42,368 nucleotides of DNA from an uncultured Dorea sp. (GTDB lineage Bacteria > Bacillota > Clostridia > Lachnospirales > Lachnospiraceae). Position 1 is the first letter of the stretch. Each line of letters opens with the position of its first letter. The DNA lies in the NCBI GenBank assembly GCA_910588745.1, contig CAJURK010000025.1, positions 1-42,368 of the forward strand, given 5' to 3'. A model generated the notes under the pieces. That model was not told where the DNA came from, made no database searches, and saw only the letters and a list, made by a program, of their open reading frames with translations. Made by a program: the position numbers and the translations under genes. Positions 1 to 8,536 of the stretch are shown piece after piece.

Positions 1-283
1 CGGTATGAGCGATACAGGCATACGGATTGTGAGCGCAACGGCAAAGGAGATAGCAAAAACCGAAACAGAGGGCAGATGAAATGTGTCCGTCAGAATTGAA
101 TAAGGTTTAGAGAGCGTTGTAATCTTTTTTGAGGATTGCAGCGTAGGTATTTTAAGAGGACTCAGTCCCGAAGAAATGGAAAATGCATTCCAAGAACTTT
201 TAGAAGAATGGGAACGAAACAAAGCAAAAACGGCATAGCCAACAGGCTACACCGCTTAAACACAACTATTATTAAAATTAAGA
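1..283 (+). other. Edge region with possible remnant of a plus-strand coding end
   Basis: No complete gene is visible here. An open stretch on the plus strand from 104 (after a TAA at 101-103) to the TAG at 236-238 encodes a hydrophilic, helix-prone tail (LSPEEMENAFQELLEEW, then a basic end) that resembles the C-terminus of a real protein. The same frame upstream has stops at 77 and 101, so any longer gene would have to be frameshifted or decayed. No start codon with a ribosome site serves it. I do not recognise the family. It may be debris of a gene, possibly mobile, that once ended here, or chance. Confidence 0.25.
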
Positions 284-328
284 TACAAAAGCCTCGGGGT
301 ACCTTCCTTACGGAGGGTGTCCCAAGGC
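284..328 (-). terminator. Rho-independent terminator after lgt
   Basis: A hairpin at 291-328 pairs GCCT-GGGG-ACCTTCC with GGAGGGT-TCCC-AGGC around a TTAC loop, with a few wobble pairs and one mismatch. On the minus strand it is followed by TTTTGTATCTT. It sits 14 bases past the lgt stop and fits the end of the ychF-lgt transcript. Confidence 0.7.
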
Positions 329-341
329 GCGGCTCTTTCCG

Positions 342-1214
342 TTATTTTCCTAATTTATTCTTACTTGATTTTTTCTTTCTTACCGTCAGAATCATAATAA
401 CTGAACACACTGTAAGCAGCGCTGCCAGCGCTCTGGATACCGCCCAGCCGGTTCCCGGTATCAGAAGCTGGTCTGTGCGGATTCCTTCAATCCAGAATCT
501 CCCAAACCCGTAACCAGCCAGATATACAAGGAACACCTCTCCCTGGAACATCTGTTTTTTACTGTAAAGCAGAAGAACCAGAAGCACAAACAAGCACCAG
601 ACAGATTCATACAGGAAGGTGGGATGCACCTGAATATATCCCACTCCGTCCGCCATTTCCATATGGTCGTACATAAGCTGTGTTATATCGGAGCTTCTCA
701 CCGCGTCAACAGGAAGCTTCATAGCGAACAGTCCATCCGTATACTCTCCAAATGCTTCCCTGTTAAAAAAATTTCCCCAGCGTCCGATTGCCTGTCCCAG
801 CACAAGTCCCGGGCATGCCGTATCCAGGAGAACGCCCGGAATCAGCTTTCTCTTCCCTGCAAATGCGAACACCGTGATAACCGCGGCAATTACTCCGCCA
901 TAGATCGCAAGCCCTCCCTGCCGGATTTGAAAAATACTGGACAGATTATCTTTATACATATCCCAAGAAAATGCAACGTAATAAATCCTAGCGCCGATGA
1001 TTCCAAAAATCACTCCAAAAATTGCCAGATCGATATAATCTTCCGGATTCTGTTTTGTTCGCTTTGCCTGATGCATCGCCATAAAAATACCCGCCAAAAT
1101 TCCAAGTCCGATAACCATGCCGTAAAAAGCGATATCGAACTGAAAAATCGTCGCGGTTTTTCCAACGTTCTCAAGATGAATCCCAAGGTTTGGAAAGTCT
1201 ATCGTCTTATGCAC
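342..1214 (-). CDS. lgt: Prolipoprotein diacylglyceryl transferase (Lgt)
   Basis: Lgt moves a diacylglyceryl group from phosphatidylglycerol to the lipobox cysteine of prelipoproteins in the membrane. The 290-residue product has about seven hydrophobic segments, the early IRQGGLAIYGG motif, the family signature around GRWGNFFNREAFG, and HPTFLYES, all in the usual order and at normal length. The first codon is GTG at 1212-1214 with an AGGAAGAGG ribosome site just upstream. Substrates in this window include the lipoprotein at 16035-16658 and the sugar-binding protein at 23576-24931. It lies 24 bases after ychF and is closed by a terminator, so the two are probably cotranscribed. Confidence 0.95.
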   Translation of the reverse strand: MHKTIDFPNLGIHLENVGKTATIFQFDIAFYGMVIGLGILAGIFMAMHQAKRTKQNPEDYIDLAIFGVIFGIIGARIYYVAFSWDMYKDNLSSIFQIRQGGLAIYGGVIAAVITVFAFAGKRKLIPGVLLDTACPGLVLGQAIGRWGNFFNREAFGEYTDGLFAMKLPVDAVRSSDITQLMYDHMEMADGVGYIQVHPTFLYESVWCLFVLLVLLLYSKKQMFQGEVFLVYLAGYGFGRFWIEGIRTDQLLIPGTGWAVSRALAALLTVCSVIMILTVRKKKSSKNKLGK

Positions 1215-1238
1215 ACTGTCCTCTTCCTTTCCCTGCCT

Positions 1239-2339
1239 CTATACATTAAACCGGAAAAGCATAATATCCCCGTCCTGAACCACATAATCCTTTCCCTCCA
1301 GGCGGACAAGTCCCTTTTCCTTCGCCGCGGCATGCGAACCGCAGTCCATCAAATCCCTGTATGCCACTACTTCCGCCCGGATAAACCCACGTTCAAAATC
1401 CGTATGAATCTTTCCCGCGGCTTGAGGCGCCTTGGTTCCTTTTGTAATGGTCCAGGCCCGAACTTCCGGTTCTCCGGCAGTCAGGTAACTGATCAGGCCA
1501 AGCAGGCTGTAACTTGCTTTTATTAGTTTCTCAAGCCCTGATTCTGCGAGTCCCAGATCTTCCAAAAACATCTTACGCTCGTCGTCCTCAAGCTCCGCAA
1601 TCTCCTGCTCAATCTGCGCGCATACAACAAATACTTCACAATGCTCCGCCTCGGCATACTTCCGCAAAGCCTCGACTCCCGCGTTGCCCGCTCCGTCGTC
1701 CGCAAGCTCATCTTCCGTTACATTTGCCGCAAAAATTACCGGCTTCGCTGTCAGCAGTTGAAAACTCCTAAGCAGCGCTTCCTCTTCTTCATCTTCAAAA
1801 CCGTCAAAATTCTTTGCAAGCTTACCTTCCTCGAGATAATCCCTGATTTTCTCCAAAAACTTCAGCTCTTTTGCCGCGGTCTTGTCATTTTTTGCCGTTC
1901 TTACCGTTTTGGAGATTCTTCTTTCTAATACTTCCAAATCGGAAAAAATCAATTCCAGGTTAATGGTCTCTACATCCCGCATAGGGTTAATACTGCCGTC
2001 CACATGAACAATATTGCTATCCTCAAAGCACCGTACTACATGAACAATCGCGTCCACTTCCCGGATATTGGCCAGAAACTGGTTACCCAGCCCTTCTCCT
2101 TTGGACGCCCCTTTTACCAGACCCGCAATATCCACAAATTCAATTGCCGCCGGTATTATTTTTTTCGTATGATACATCTCTCCAAGGACTCCCAAACGCT
2201 CGTCCGGTACAGTAACGACTCCCACATTCGGATCAATTGTACAGAACGGATAGTTGGCTGACTCAGCTCCTGCCTTTGTCAGAGAATTAAACAATGTACT
2301 TTTACCCACATTGGGCAGACCTACAATTCCAAGTTTCAT
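1239..2339 (-). CDS. ychF: Ribosome-associated ATPase YchF/OLA1 (Obg family)
   Basis: YchF is a conserved P-loop protein of the Obg group that prefers ATP, binds ribosomes and is linked to stress responses. The 366 residues carry the P-loop GLPNVGKST at 6-14, the switch stretch DIAGLVKGAS, a coiled-coil insertion in the middle, and the C-terminal TGS-like domain ending in DGDIMLFRFNV. Length matches the family (about 363). ATG at 2337-2339 follows an AAAGGA site at a slightly long distance. It is the first gene of a short unit with lgt; the 104 bases upstream hold no clear promoter that I can defend. Confidence 0.95.
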   Translation of the reverse strand: MKLGIVGLPNVGKSTLFNSLTKAGAESANYPFCTIDPNVGVVTVPDERLGVLGEMYHTKKIIPAAIEFVDIAGLVKGASKGEGLGNQFLANIREVDAIVHVVRCFEDSNIVHVDGSINPMRDVETINLELIFSDLEVLERRISKTVRTAKNDKTAAKELKFLEKIRDYLEEGKLAKNFDGFEDEEEEALLRSFQLLTAKPVIFAANVTEDELADDGAGNAGVEALRKYAEAEHCEVFVVCAQIEQEIAELEDDERKMFLEDLGLAESGLEKLIKASYSLLGLISYLTAGEPEVRAWTITKGTKAPQAAGKIHTDFERGFIRAEVVAYRDLMDCGSHAAAKEKGLVRLEGKDYVVQDGDIMLFRFNV

Positions 2340-2443
2340 CTATGACGCATTCCTTTCTTTCCCTTTTCTTAAGCATACCCCTCAGCGGACAAAAACGCTC
2401 GTATATTGACCGCTAAAGATACTGTAATCCAATGATAACCCGA

Positions 2444-3106
2444 TCAGATATCCCTGTCGCGGGTTTCCATTAATATAACAACCCCGCCGGCGAAATCAAT
2501 CACAACTTCATCCTCCGCAAATTCATTGCTTACGCATAAGCTGTCGCAGGGCATAAGCGTATGATTCCGCAGCGGATATTTCGCCCCGCGGATATTAAAT
2601 CCTCTAATAATTTCCCCTAAAGGAAACACGCTGAAATAGGGACCATATGCTTCTTCCCTGAACAGATGGGTCTCATTCCCGATTAAACGGATCCGGTTCT
2701 GCGGATCGAGTATCACCGCTTCCACTCCCGCTTTGAACGGAATCATCAGACTCTGCACATTGGCCCACAAATGATCGATTCTTCCTCCCGTAGCGCCGAG
2801 AATTAGCATCTGTTCGCTGCCAAGCGTTACTCCAAGGCGCACCGCTATCTCTGTATCCGAAGCGTCCTTTACCGGATTATATTCCCGAATGGGTACGTCT
2901 CCCCGCTCTCTATAATATGCCATGATCTCTTCAGGGAGACTGTCAAAATCCCCCACAATATAACTGGGAAGAATCCTATGCCGATATAAAAATTCCACCC
3001 CTCGGTCCACCCCGATAATACATGAATTTTCTGTCCGATTCAGCACGTCCAATGTTTGAGGCTCGTCCAGGGTTCCCCCGCTTATAATTATTGAACATTT
3101 ACTCAT
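2444..3106 (-). CDS. thiN: Thiamine pyrophosphokinase
   Basis: The enzyme transfers pyrophosphate from ATP to thiamine to make thiamine diphosphate. The 221-residue reading from the ATG at 3104-3106 shows the family motifs VGDFDS (about 51-56), KDASDTE and GATGGRIDH, then a beta-rich C-terminal thiamine-binding domain. The frame stays open upstream to 3223, but that part lies inside rpe and lacks thiN similarity, so the internal ATG was chosen; it overlaps the rpe stop by 8 bases and suggests translational coupling. The thiN-rpe-rsgA order is typical of Firmicutes. Confidence 0.92.
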   Translation of the reverse strand: MSKCSIIISGGTLDEPQTLDVLNRTENSCIIGVDRGVEFLYRHRILPSYIVGDFDSLPEEIMAYYRERGDVPIREYNPVKDASDTEIAVRLGVTLGSEQMLILGATGGRIDHLWANVQSLMIPFKAGVEAVILDPQNRIRLIGNETHLFREEAYGPYFSVFPLGEIIRGFNIRGAKYPLRNHTLMPCDSLCVSNEFAEDEVVIDFAGGVVILMETRDRDI

Positions 3107-3761
3107 ATTCTCTGAATATCTCCATGCATCTTCTGACATTTCCTCCGATGTCCCCGCCAAATACCGCCGAACCCGCAACAAATATATTAGCGCCGGCATC
3201 CATAATCTCCCGCAGATTGTCAAGCGTCACCCCGCCGTCAACCTGCAGATCAATATCCCGGTCCGTCTCGGTAATCATGCGTCGGATATCCCGGATTCTG
3301 TCTAAGGACTCCCGAATAAACTTCTGTCCGCCCTGTCCAGGATACACGGACATAACAAGGACCATATCTACAATCTCAAGATATTCCCGCACTGCTTCCA
3401 CAGGAGTGTCCGGATTGATGGAAAGCCCCGCCTTCAGACCCATATCCTTAATCTTAACCAATGCTTTTGTTACGTCAGGACAAGCTTCATAATGTACCGT
3501 AATCAAATCCGCCCCCGCGTCCCGGAACGCCTCCAGATAACGAATCGGATCTTGTACCATCAAATGCGCGTCCATAATCTGTCCGGTAGCTTTTCTTATG
3601 GATTTCATCACCGGTATGCCAAAAGAAATATTCGGAACAAACATTCCATCCATCACATCAAAATGAAGAAATGCGGCTCCGTTTTCCTCCGTCTGCTTAA
3701 TCTCGCTGCCCAGCCGTGTAAAATCTGCCGAAAGAATCGAAGGTGCAATTACGTATTTCAT
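3099..3761 (-). CDS. rpe: Ribulose-phosphate 3-epimerase
   Basis: Rpe interconverts ribulose 5-phosphate and xylulose 5-phosphate in the pentose phosphate pathway. The 220-residue TIM-barrel protein has the metal and active-site motifs HFDVMDG, DAHLMV, VYPGQGGQKF and a C-terminal VDGG phosphate-binding segment. Length is standard. It starts 2 bases after the rsgA stop and overlaps the thiN start, within the rsgA-rpe-thiN part of the long block. Confidence 0.96.
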   Translation of the reverse strand: MKYVIAPSILSADFTRLGSEIKQTEENGAAFLHFDVMDGMFVPNISFGIPVMKSIRKATGQIMDAHLMVQDPIRYLEAFRDAGADLITVHYEACPDVTKALVKIKDMGLKAGLSINPDTPVEAVREYLEIVDMVLVMSVYPGQGGQKFIRESLDRIRDIRRMITETDRDIDLQVDGGVTLDNLREIMDAGANIFVAGSAVFGGDIGGNVRRCMEIFREYE

Positions 3762-3763
3762 GT

Positions 3764-4642
3764 CTAAAATCTCCTTTTTTCTTTTAATTCTTTATATAAT
3801 TCCAGATAACTCTGGTATCTGACCGAGTGGATTTCCCCTTCTAAAACCGCCCGCTTCACTGCGCAGTCCGGTTCATGAACATGAACGCAGCCATGAAATC
3901 TGCATCTCCCCTCGTAGGCGGAAAATTCAGGAAAACAATATCTTAGTTCCTCCTCTCCAAGATCATTCGTATAAAGAGAACTAAACCCAGGAGTATCCAT
4001 AATATAAGTATCCTGGTCAATCGCGATCAGCTCAGAATGTCTTGTAGTATGCTTTCCTCTGTCTATCTTACTGCTGATATCCCCGATTTCCATCTCTACC
4101 TCTTTCTGCAGGCAGTTAATCATGGATGATTTGCCGACCCCGGAAGGCCCTGCAACCGTAGTAGTCTTTCCCTTAAGAAGCTCTTTGATCTCATCAATAT
4201 GCTCTTCTAGTCTGGCGCTGATAAATACTACCTTATAACCTGACGGCAAATAAATCTTTTGCAGTTCCTCCATTTCTTCTTCTGTCGCAATATCCAATTT
4301 ATTAAAACACAGTACGGCCGGTACGCCTTTACGCTCCATTTCAATCAGAAACCGGTTCAGAAGATTCAAATGCGGTTTCGGCTTCTGTACAGCAAACACC
4401 ACCAGCGCCTGATCCACATTGCAGACTGCCGGCCTGATCAGTTCGTTCTTTCTGGGCAGAATCCGCTTAATATTTCCTTCCTTATCTTCGTCACTTAAAA
4501 TATCAATCTCTACGTTATCTCCCACCAGGGGTTTCTTGCCCTTTTTGCGGAAGATCCCCTTTGCTTTACATTCGTAAATACCGAATTCTGCTATGTGAAC
4601 ATAGTAGAATCCGGCAATACCCTTTACAATCTTTCCCTGCAT
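3764..4642 (-). CDS. rsgA: Ribosome small subunit maturation GTPase RsgA
   Basis: RsgA is a circularly permuted GTPase that checks late 30S assembly. The permuted order is visible: an N-terminal OB-fold (1-70), then NKLD (G4) at 114-117, the P-loop GPSGVGKSS at 165-173, and DTPG (G3) at 216-219. The C-terminal zinc site has C247, C252, H254 and C260. At 292 residues the length is normal. It follows prkC with 3 bases between; in Firmicutes RsgA is a reported substrate of PASTA kinases, which makes the adjacency meaningful. Confidence 0.96.
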   Translation of the reverse strand: MQGKIVKGIAGFYYVHIAEFGIYECKAKGIFRKKGKKPLVGDNVEIDILSDEDKEGNIKRILPRKNELIRPAVCNVDQALVVFAVQKPKPHLNLLNRFLIEMERKGVPAVLCFNKLDIATEEEMEELQKIYLPSGYKVVFISARLEEHIDEIKELLKGKTTTVAGPSGVGKSSMINCLQKEVEMEIGDISSKIDRGKHTTRHSELIAIDQDTYIMDTPGFSSLYTNDLGEEELRYCFPEFSAYEGRCRFHGCVHVHEPDCAVKRAVLEGEIHSVRYQSYLELYKELKEKRRF

Positions 4643-4645
4643 ATG

Positions 4646-6703
4646 CTATTGTCCGCCTTCCGGGTCTTCCACGGCTGTGGAACCCGTACTGATCACCAGG
4701 CTGACGGCGGAACCTTTTGACAATTCCGTACCAACGCCCGGGTCGCAGCTAATAACGCAGCCGGCCGGCACGCTGTCGCTGGCCGCGTACGTGGTTGTAT
4801 CCGATACCGTAAGTCCCGCGTTAATAATCATCTGTCTTGCGCTGCTCTCTCCGACTCCGATTACCCCCGGCACTACCGGCTTCTCTTCCGGCTTCTTTCC
4901 AAGACTAACCACCAGGCTGACGCCGGTTCCTTTATCAACCTTGCCTCCGGCAGGCTCCTGTCTGATTACCAGTCCTTCTTCATAATTCTCGCTGTATTCG
5001 GTCTCTACGCTGGATACTTGAAGCCCGGCGTCAACAATCTCGCTCTTTGCATCATTCTCCAACTTACCCACTACATTCGGCACTGGAATCTTCTCAGAAC
5101 CTTTGCTCACTTTCATTTTTATCTCTGTGTCTTTCGATGTCTTCGTTCCCGCAACCGGATCCGTTCCGATAACGGTTCCCTGAGCCTCTTCGCTGTATAC
5201 AGCCTCGGTAACAATTTTTGAAAATCCCTTGTCGTTCAGCATCTTCTGAGCTGCTTCTTCATCCAAGCCGGAAACATCCGGCACGGCAACCTCCTCCGAC
5301 TCGCGTCCCGCGCTGACAACAATCTCTACTTCGGCGCCCTTTTTTATCCGTTTTCCTTCTTTCGGATTCTGCTCGATGACGTATCCTTCATCGTATTTCT
5401 TCGATTGCCGTCTTGCGCTAACCTTACACTTCAATCCACAGTCGTCAAGAATTTCCCTGGCCTCGCCTTCTGTCTTTCCTACCAGCTCCGGAACTTTCAG
5501 TTTCCCTTCTGAATCAACCGCTTCCGGTCCATGTCCGAATTTCAGCAAGCCGCTTGCCCTTCCTACGACTACGCCAAGGACAATCAAAACCAGCACCGCA
5601 ACCGTAATGGTCAGAATCTTCATGACTCTGTTCATACGGGGATTCATCTCATCGCTGTCCCTGCCGCCTCTTCTGTCTTCATAATCGTCCGAATACTCAT
5701 CGTCCTCGTAGTCATCCGCGTATTCGTCGTCGCCATAATCATAAGAATCCTGATATTCGTCATCACCATACTCATCATCCGGCTCGTCGTCCATATACGC
5801 GCCGCGGATGTCGTTTAAATCATCCTCTGTGATAATCACCGTATCTGCATTGTTCAGCGGAATCATATGGACAAAATCCCCTTCCGGGTCTACCAGGGAA
5901 TGTTTTAAATCCTGTATCAAATCGCCGATGCTGCTGTAACGTCTCTCCGAATTCTTCTGCGTACATTTTAAAATAATCTGTTCCAAACTATAAGGAATAT
6001 CCGGAACAGCATCTGACGGCGGCGCGATCTCATCCTGCAGGTGTTTTACCGCAACCTCGACGGCAGACGTTCCGTTAAACGGAACATGCCCGGTAACCAT
6101 CTCATAAAGCGTGATACCAATCGAATAGATATCGCTCTTTGTATCCACATATCCGCCTCTCGCCTGCTCCGGCGATGTATAGTGTACGGATCCCATCGCC
6201 GAAGTGCTGACTGTTGTGGAAGTAGTCGCCTTTGCGATACCGAAATCCGTCACTTTTACCTTACCGTCTTTCGATATCATTACATTGTGAGGCTTAATAT
6301 CCCGATGGACAATCTGCCGCTCATGCGCAGCCTCGATACCGTTGCACATCTGAATCGCAATACTGATAACTTCCTTAGGCGACAGCCTGTCCTTCCTGTC
6401 AATATATTCTTTTAACGTAATTCCTTCTACAAGCTCCATGACCATGTAGTACAGTCCCCGATCCTCGCCCACATCATAAACGTTAACGATATTCGGATGC
6501 ATCAGTCCGGCGGCCGCCTGCGCCTCCGACCGGAACTTTTTCACAAATGTAGAATCCTCACGAAATTCTCTCTTCAATACTTTAATGGCCACATAGCGGT
6601 TCAGCATATGATCCTTTCCCTTATAAACATCCGCCATGCCGCCTGCGCCAATCTTACTTAATACTTCATATCTTTTCCCTAAATAAATACCATCTTTCAC
6701 CAT
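4646..6703 (-). CDS. prkC: PASTA-domain Ser/Thr kinase (PrkC/Stk1)
   Basis: A membrane kinase that senses cell-wall fragments through PASTA domains and phosphorylates division, wall and translation proteins. The 685 residues hold a Hanks kinase domain (about 10-270; IGAGGMADVY at 18-27, Lys41, HRD at Asp135, DFG at 153-155), a very acidic Tyr-rich linker at about 304-343, one membrane span at about 361-380, and four outside PASTA repeats at about 402-466, 472-535, 539-602 and 609-675. The activation loop is rich in Thr and Ser, as expected for autophosphorylation. Its start overlaps the stop of the cognate phosphatase gene by 7 bases, so the two are coupled. Confidence 0.96.
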   Translation of the reverse strand: MVKDGIYLGKRYEVLSKIGAGGMADVYKGKDHMLNRYVAIKVLKREFREDSTFVKKFRSEAQAAAGLMHPNIVNVYDVGEDRGLYYMVMELVEGITLKEYIDRKDRLSPKEVISIAIQMCNGIEAAHERQIVHRDIKPHNVMISKDGKVKVTDFGIAKATTSTTVSTSAMGSVHYTSPEQARGGYVDTKSDIYSIGITLYEMVTGHVPFNGTSAVEVAVKHLQDEIAPPSDAVPDIPYSLEQIILKCTQKNSERRYSSIGDLIQDLKHSLVDPEGDFVHMIPLNNADTVIITEDDLNDIRGAYMDDEPDDEYGDDEYQDSYDYGDDEYADDYEDDEYSDDYEDRRGGRDSDEMNPRMNRVMKILTITVAVLVLIVLGVVVGRASGLLKFGHGPEAVDSEGKLKVPELVGKTEGEAREILDDCGLKCKVSARRQSKKYDEGYVIEQNPKEGKRIKKGAEVEIVVSAGRESEEVAVPDVSGLDEEAAQKMLNDKGFSKIVTEAVYSEEAQGTVIGTDPVAGTKTSKDTEIKMKVSKGSEKIPVPNVVGKLENDAKSEIVDAGLQVSSVETEYSENYEEGLVIRQEPAGGKVDKGTGVSLVVSLGKKPEEKPVVPGVIGVGESSARQMIINAGLTVSDTTTYAASDSVPAGCVISCDPGVGTELSKGSAVSLVISTGSTAVEDPEGGQ

Positions 6704-7440
6704 GTACTCTCCTCACCGGCAACAGGCTCCGCCAGCACGACGCCGATATTATCTCTTCCGCCGTTGCTGTTCGCCCTGTCAATCAACATCTGGACTGCCT
6801 CCACGATATCCCGCGACCCCTTAACCAGCCCAAACATATCCTCATCCTCTACCATATTGCTGAGCCCGTCGGTACACATCAATATTACGTCTCCCCTTTT
6901 GATGTGAAATTCGTAAAAGTCTGCTTCCGCGTCTTCTTTTACGCCCATGGCTCTTGTAATTATATTTTTATCCGGATGGTTTCTGGCATCTTCCGCTTTG
7001 ATTCCTCCAAGTCTTACCATCTCTTCCACCAAAGAATGATCCTTCGACAATTGCCTGATATTATCGTCAATCAAATACAAACGGCTGTCTCCGATATTGG
7101 CGAAATGCAGCGTATTTCCGATAACGGTTGCCGCTACCAGCGTAGTCCCCATCCCTTCCAGTTTTACATCCTGGCTTGCCGCTTCGATCAATTCCCTGTT
7201 AGCCGTCTGTATAATTCTCTTTAAAATTGTCTCGGGTTTGCCCTTCCGGCTTGCCTCAAGCTCTCTCTTTACCACTTCCACTGTGAACTTAGATGCAAAA
7301 TCGCCCGCCTTATGTCCTCCCATGCCGTCTGCAACTACGAGCAGATTGGGAAAAGGACCGACCGGCTGGTCCGTCGCATATACATAATCCTGATTTACTT
7401 CACGTCGTCTTCCCACATCAGTCATTGCGTAATATTTCAT
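6697..7440 (-). CDS. prpC: PP2C-type Ser/Thr phosphatase (PrpC/Stp)
   Basis: A cytosolic Mg/Mn-dependent phosphatase that reverses PrkC phosphorylation. The 247 residues show the PP2C motifs in order: NQD at 16-18, VADGMGGHKAGD with metal ligand Asp38, NIGDSRLY, TDGLSNM (Asp191) and GGRDN (Asp230). Length is typical of the family. The gene directly abuts rlmN upstream and overlaps prkC downstream, the standard Firmicutes arrangement. Confidence 0.96.
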   Translation of the reverse strand: MKYYAMTDVGRRREVNQDYVYATDQPVGPFPNLLVVADGMGGHKAGDFASKFTVEVVKRELEASRKGKPETILKRIIQTANRELIEAASQDVKLEGMGTTLVAATVIGNTLHFANIGDSRLYLIDDNIRQLSKDHSLVEEMVRLGGIKAEDARNHPDKNIITRAMGVKEDAEADFYEFHIKRGDVILMCTDGLSNMVEDEDMFGLVKGSRDIVEAVQMLIDRANSNGGRDNIGVVLAEPVAGEESTW

Positions 7441-8487
7441 CTAGTTCTCCTTTTTGGAAGTTATATAACGCCGTCTAAGCTGCCCGCACGCTCCGTCGAT
7501 ATCGGAGCCTCTTTCCCTTCTTATTGTAACATTTATTTTATGATGTTCAAGCTTATTTTTAAATACAAGTATTTTTTTGCGTTCCGGCTTCTTAAAATCC
7601 CTCTCCCGAACGGGATTTACCGGAATCAAATTGATATGGCAGTTCCTGCCCTGAAGCATCCGGATTAGTTCCTTTGCATCCTCATCCGTATCGTTAACGC
7701 CCTCCACAAGACTGTACTCAAAGGTCACTCTCCGCCCTGTTTTCCGGAAATAATAATCGCATGCCCCAAGCACCTCGGTAAGGCTGTATTTGTCCGCCAC
7801 CGGCATTAAGCGTCTGCGTTTTTCCTGACTGGAACCATGAAGGGACAAAGCAAGGGTAATCTGTAACCCCTCTTCCGCAAGTCTTTGCATATTCGGCACA
7901 ATCCCGCAAGTCGAAGCGGTAATATTTCTCTGGCTGATGTGAAGCCCGTGTTCGTCGCTGGCCATATGAACAAATTTTAAAAAATTATCGTAATTATCCA
8001 ACGGCTCTCCGGTTCCCATTACTACGATATTTGAAACCCTTTCCCCTATCAGCTTCTGAATCCGATATACCTGTCCTAACATCTCCGAGGTTCTTAAATT
8101 CCTCGCCAGCCCTCCGATAGTGGAAGCACAGAACTTACAGCCCATACGACACCCTGCCTGAGAAGAGATACAGACGGAATTCCCATAAGAATACCGCATC
8201 AAAACGCTTTCCACCAGATTGTCATCCCCCAGTTCAAAGAGGTATTTTTCCGTCCCGTCCTTTTTAGAAATCTGCCGTTTTACCAGCTTCATCTTTGGAA
8301 TCTCATACTGATCGGATAGTCTGTCTCGGAAAGCTTTCGAAAGATTCGTCATCTCGTCAAAATCCTCCGCAAGCTTGACATGAAGCCACTCATAAATCTG
8401 TTTCGCGCGAAACGGCTTCTCTCCAAGATTTTTTACAGCCCCTTGTAATTCACTATATGTATATGAGCAAATATCGTTTCTATACAT
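7441..8487 (-). CDS. rlmN: 23S rRNA A2503 / tRNA A37 C2-methyltransferase RlmN
   Basis: A radical-SAM enzyme that methylates C2 of adenine 2503 in 23S rRNA and A37 in some tRNAs. In 348 residues it has the cluster motif CRMGCKFC (Cys113, 117, 120), GTGEPLDNYD for SAM binding, and a near-C-terminal Cys in DGACGQLR, the usual methyl-carrying position. The conserved QAGC context around Cys113 supports RlmN; I saw no feature suggesting the Cfr (A2503 C8) resistance variant. It is followed at once by prpC. Confidence 0.95.
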   Translation of the reverse strand: MYRNDICSYTYSELQGAVKNLGEKPFRAKQIYEWLHVKLAEDFDEMTNLSKAFRDRLSDQYEIPKMKLVKRQISKKDGTEKYLFELGDDNLVESVLMRYSYGNSVCISSQAGCRMGCKFCASTIGGLARNLRTSEMLGQVYRIQKLIGERVSNIVVMGTGEPLDNYDNFLKFVHMASDEHGLHISQRNITASTCGIVPNMQRLAEEGLQITLALSLHGSSQEKRRRLMPVADKYSLTEVLGACDYYFRKTGRRVTFEYSLVEGVNDTDEDAKELIRMLQGRNCHINLIPVNPVRERDFKKPERKKILVFKNKLEHHKINVTIRRERGSDIDGACGQLRRRYITSKKEN

Positions 8488-8536
8488 CTTTCCCTCTCAT
8501 GCGTTTTCATACTTGCCTGCCGCTATAGTACCTAGA

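Noticed and set aside
624..1526. Plus-strand open frame of about 300 codons over lgt and ychF
   Set aside because: Antisense shadow of two well-supported genes; it crosses their junction and shows no family motif.
2340..2443. Terminator between thiN and ychF
   Set aside because: An AGCGG/CCGCT stem can form, but it has a central mismatch, a long loop and no T-run on the minus strand.
7441..8487. Cfr-type A2503 C8 methyltransferase
   Set aside because: Gene order, length and sequence around the cluster fit housekeeping RlmN, and nothing suggests acquisition.
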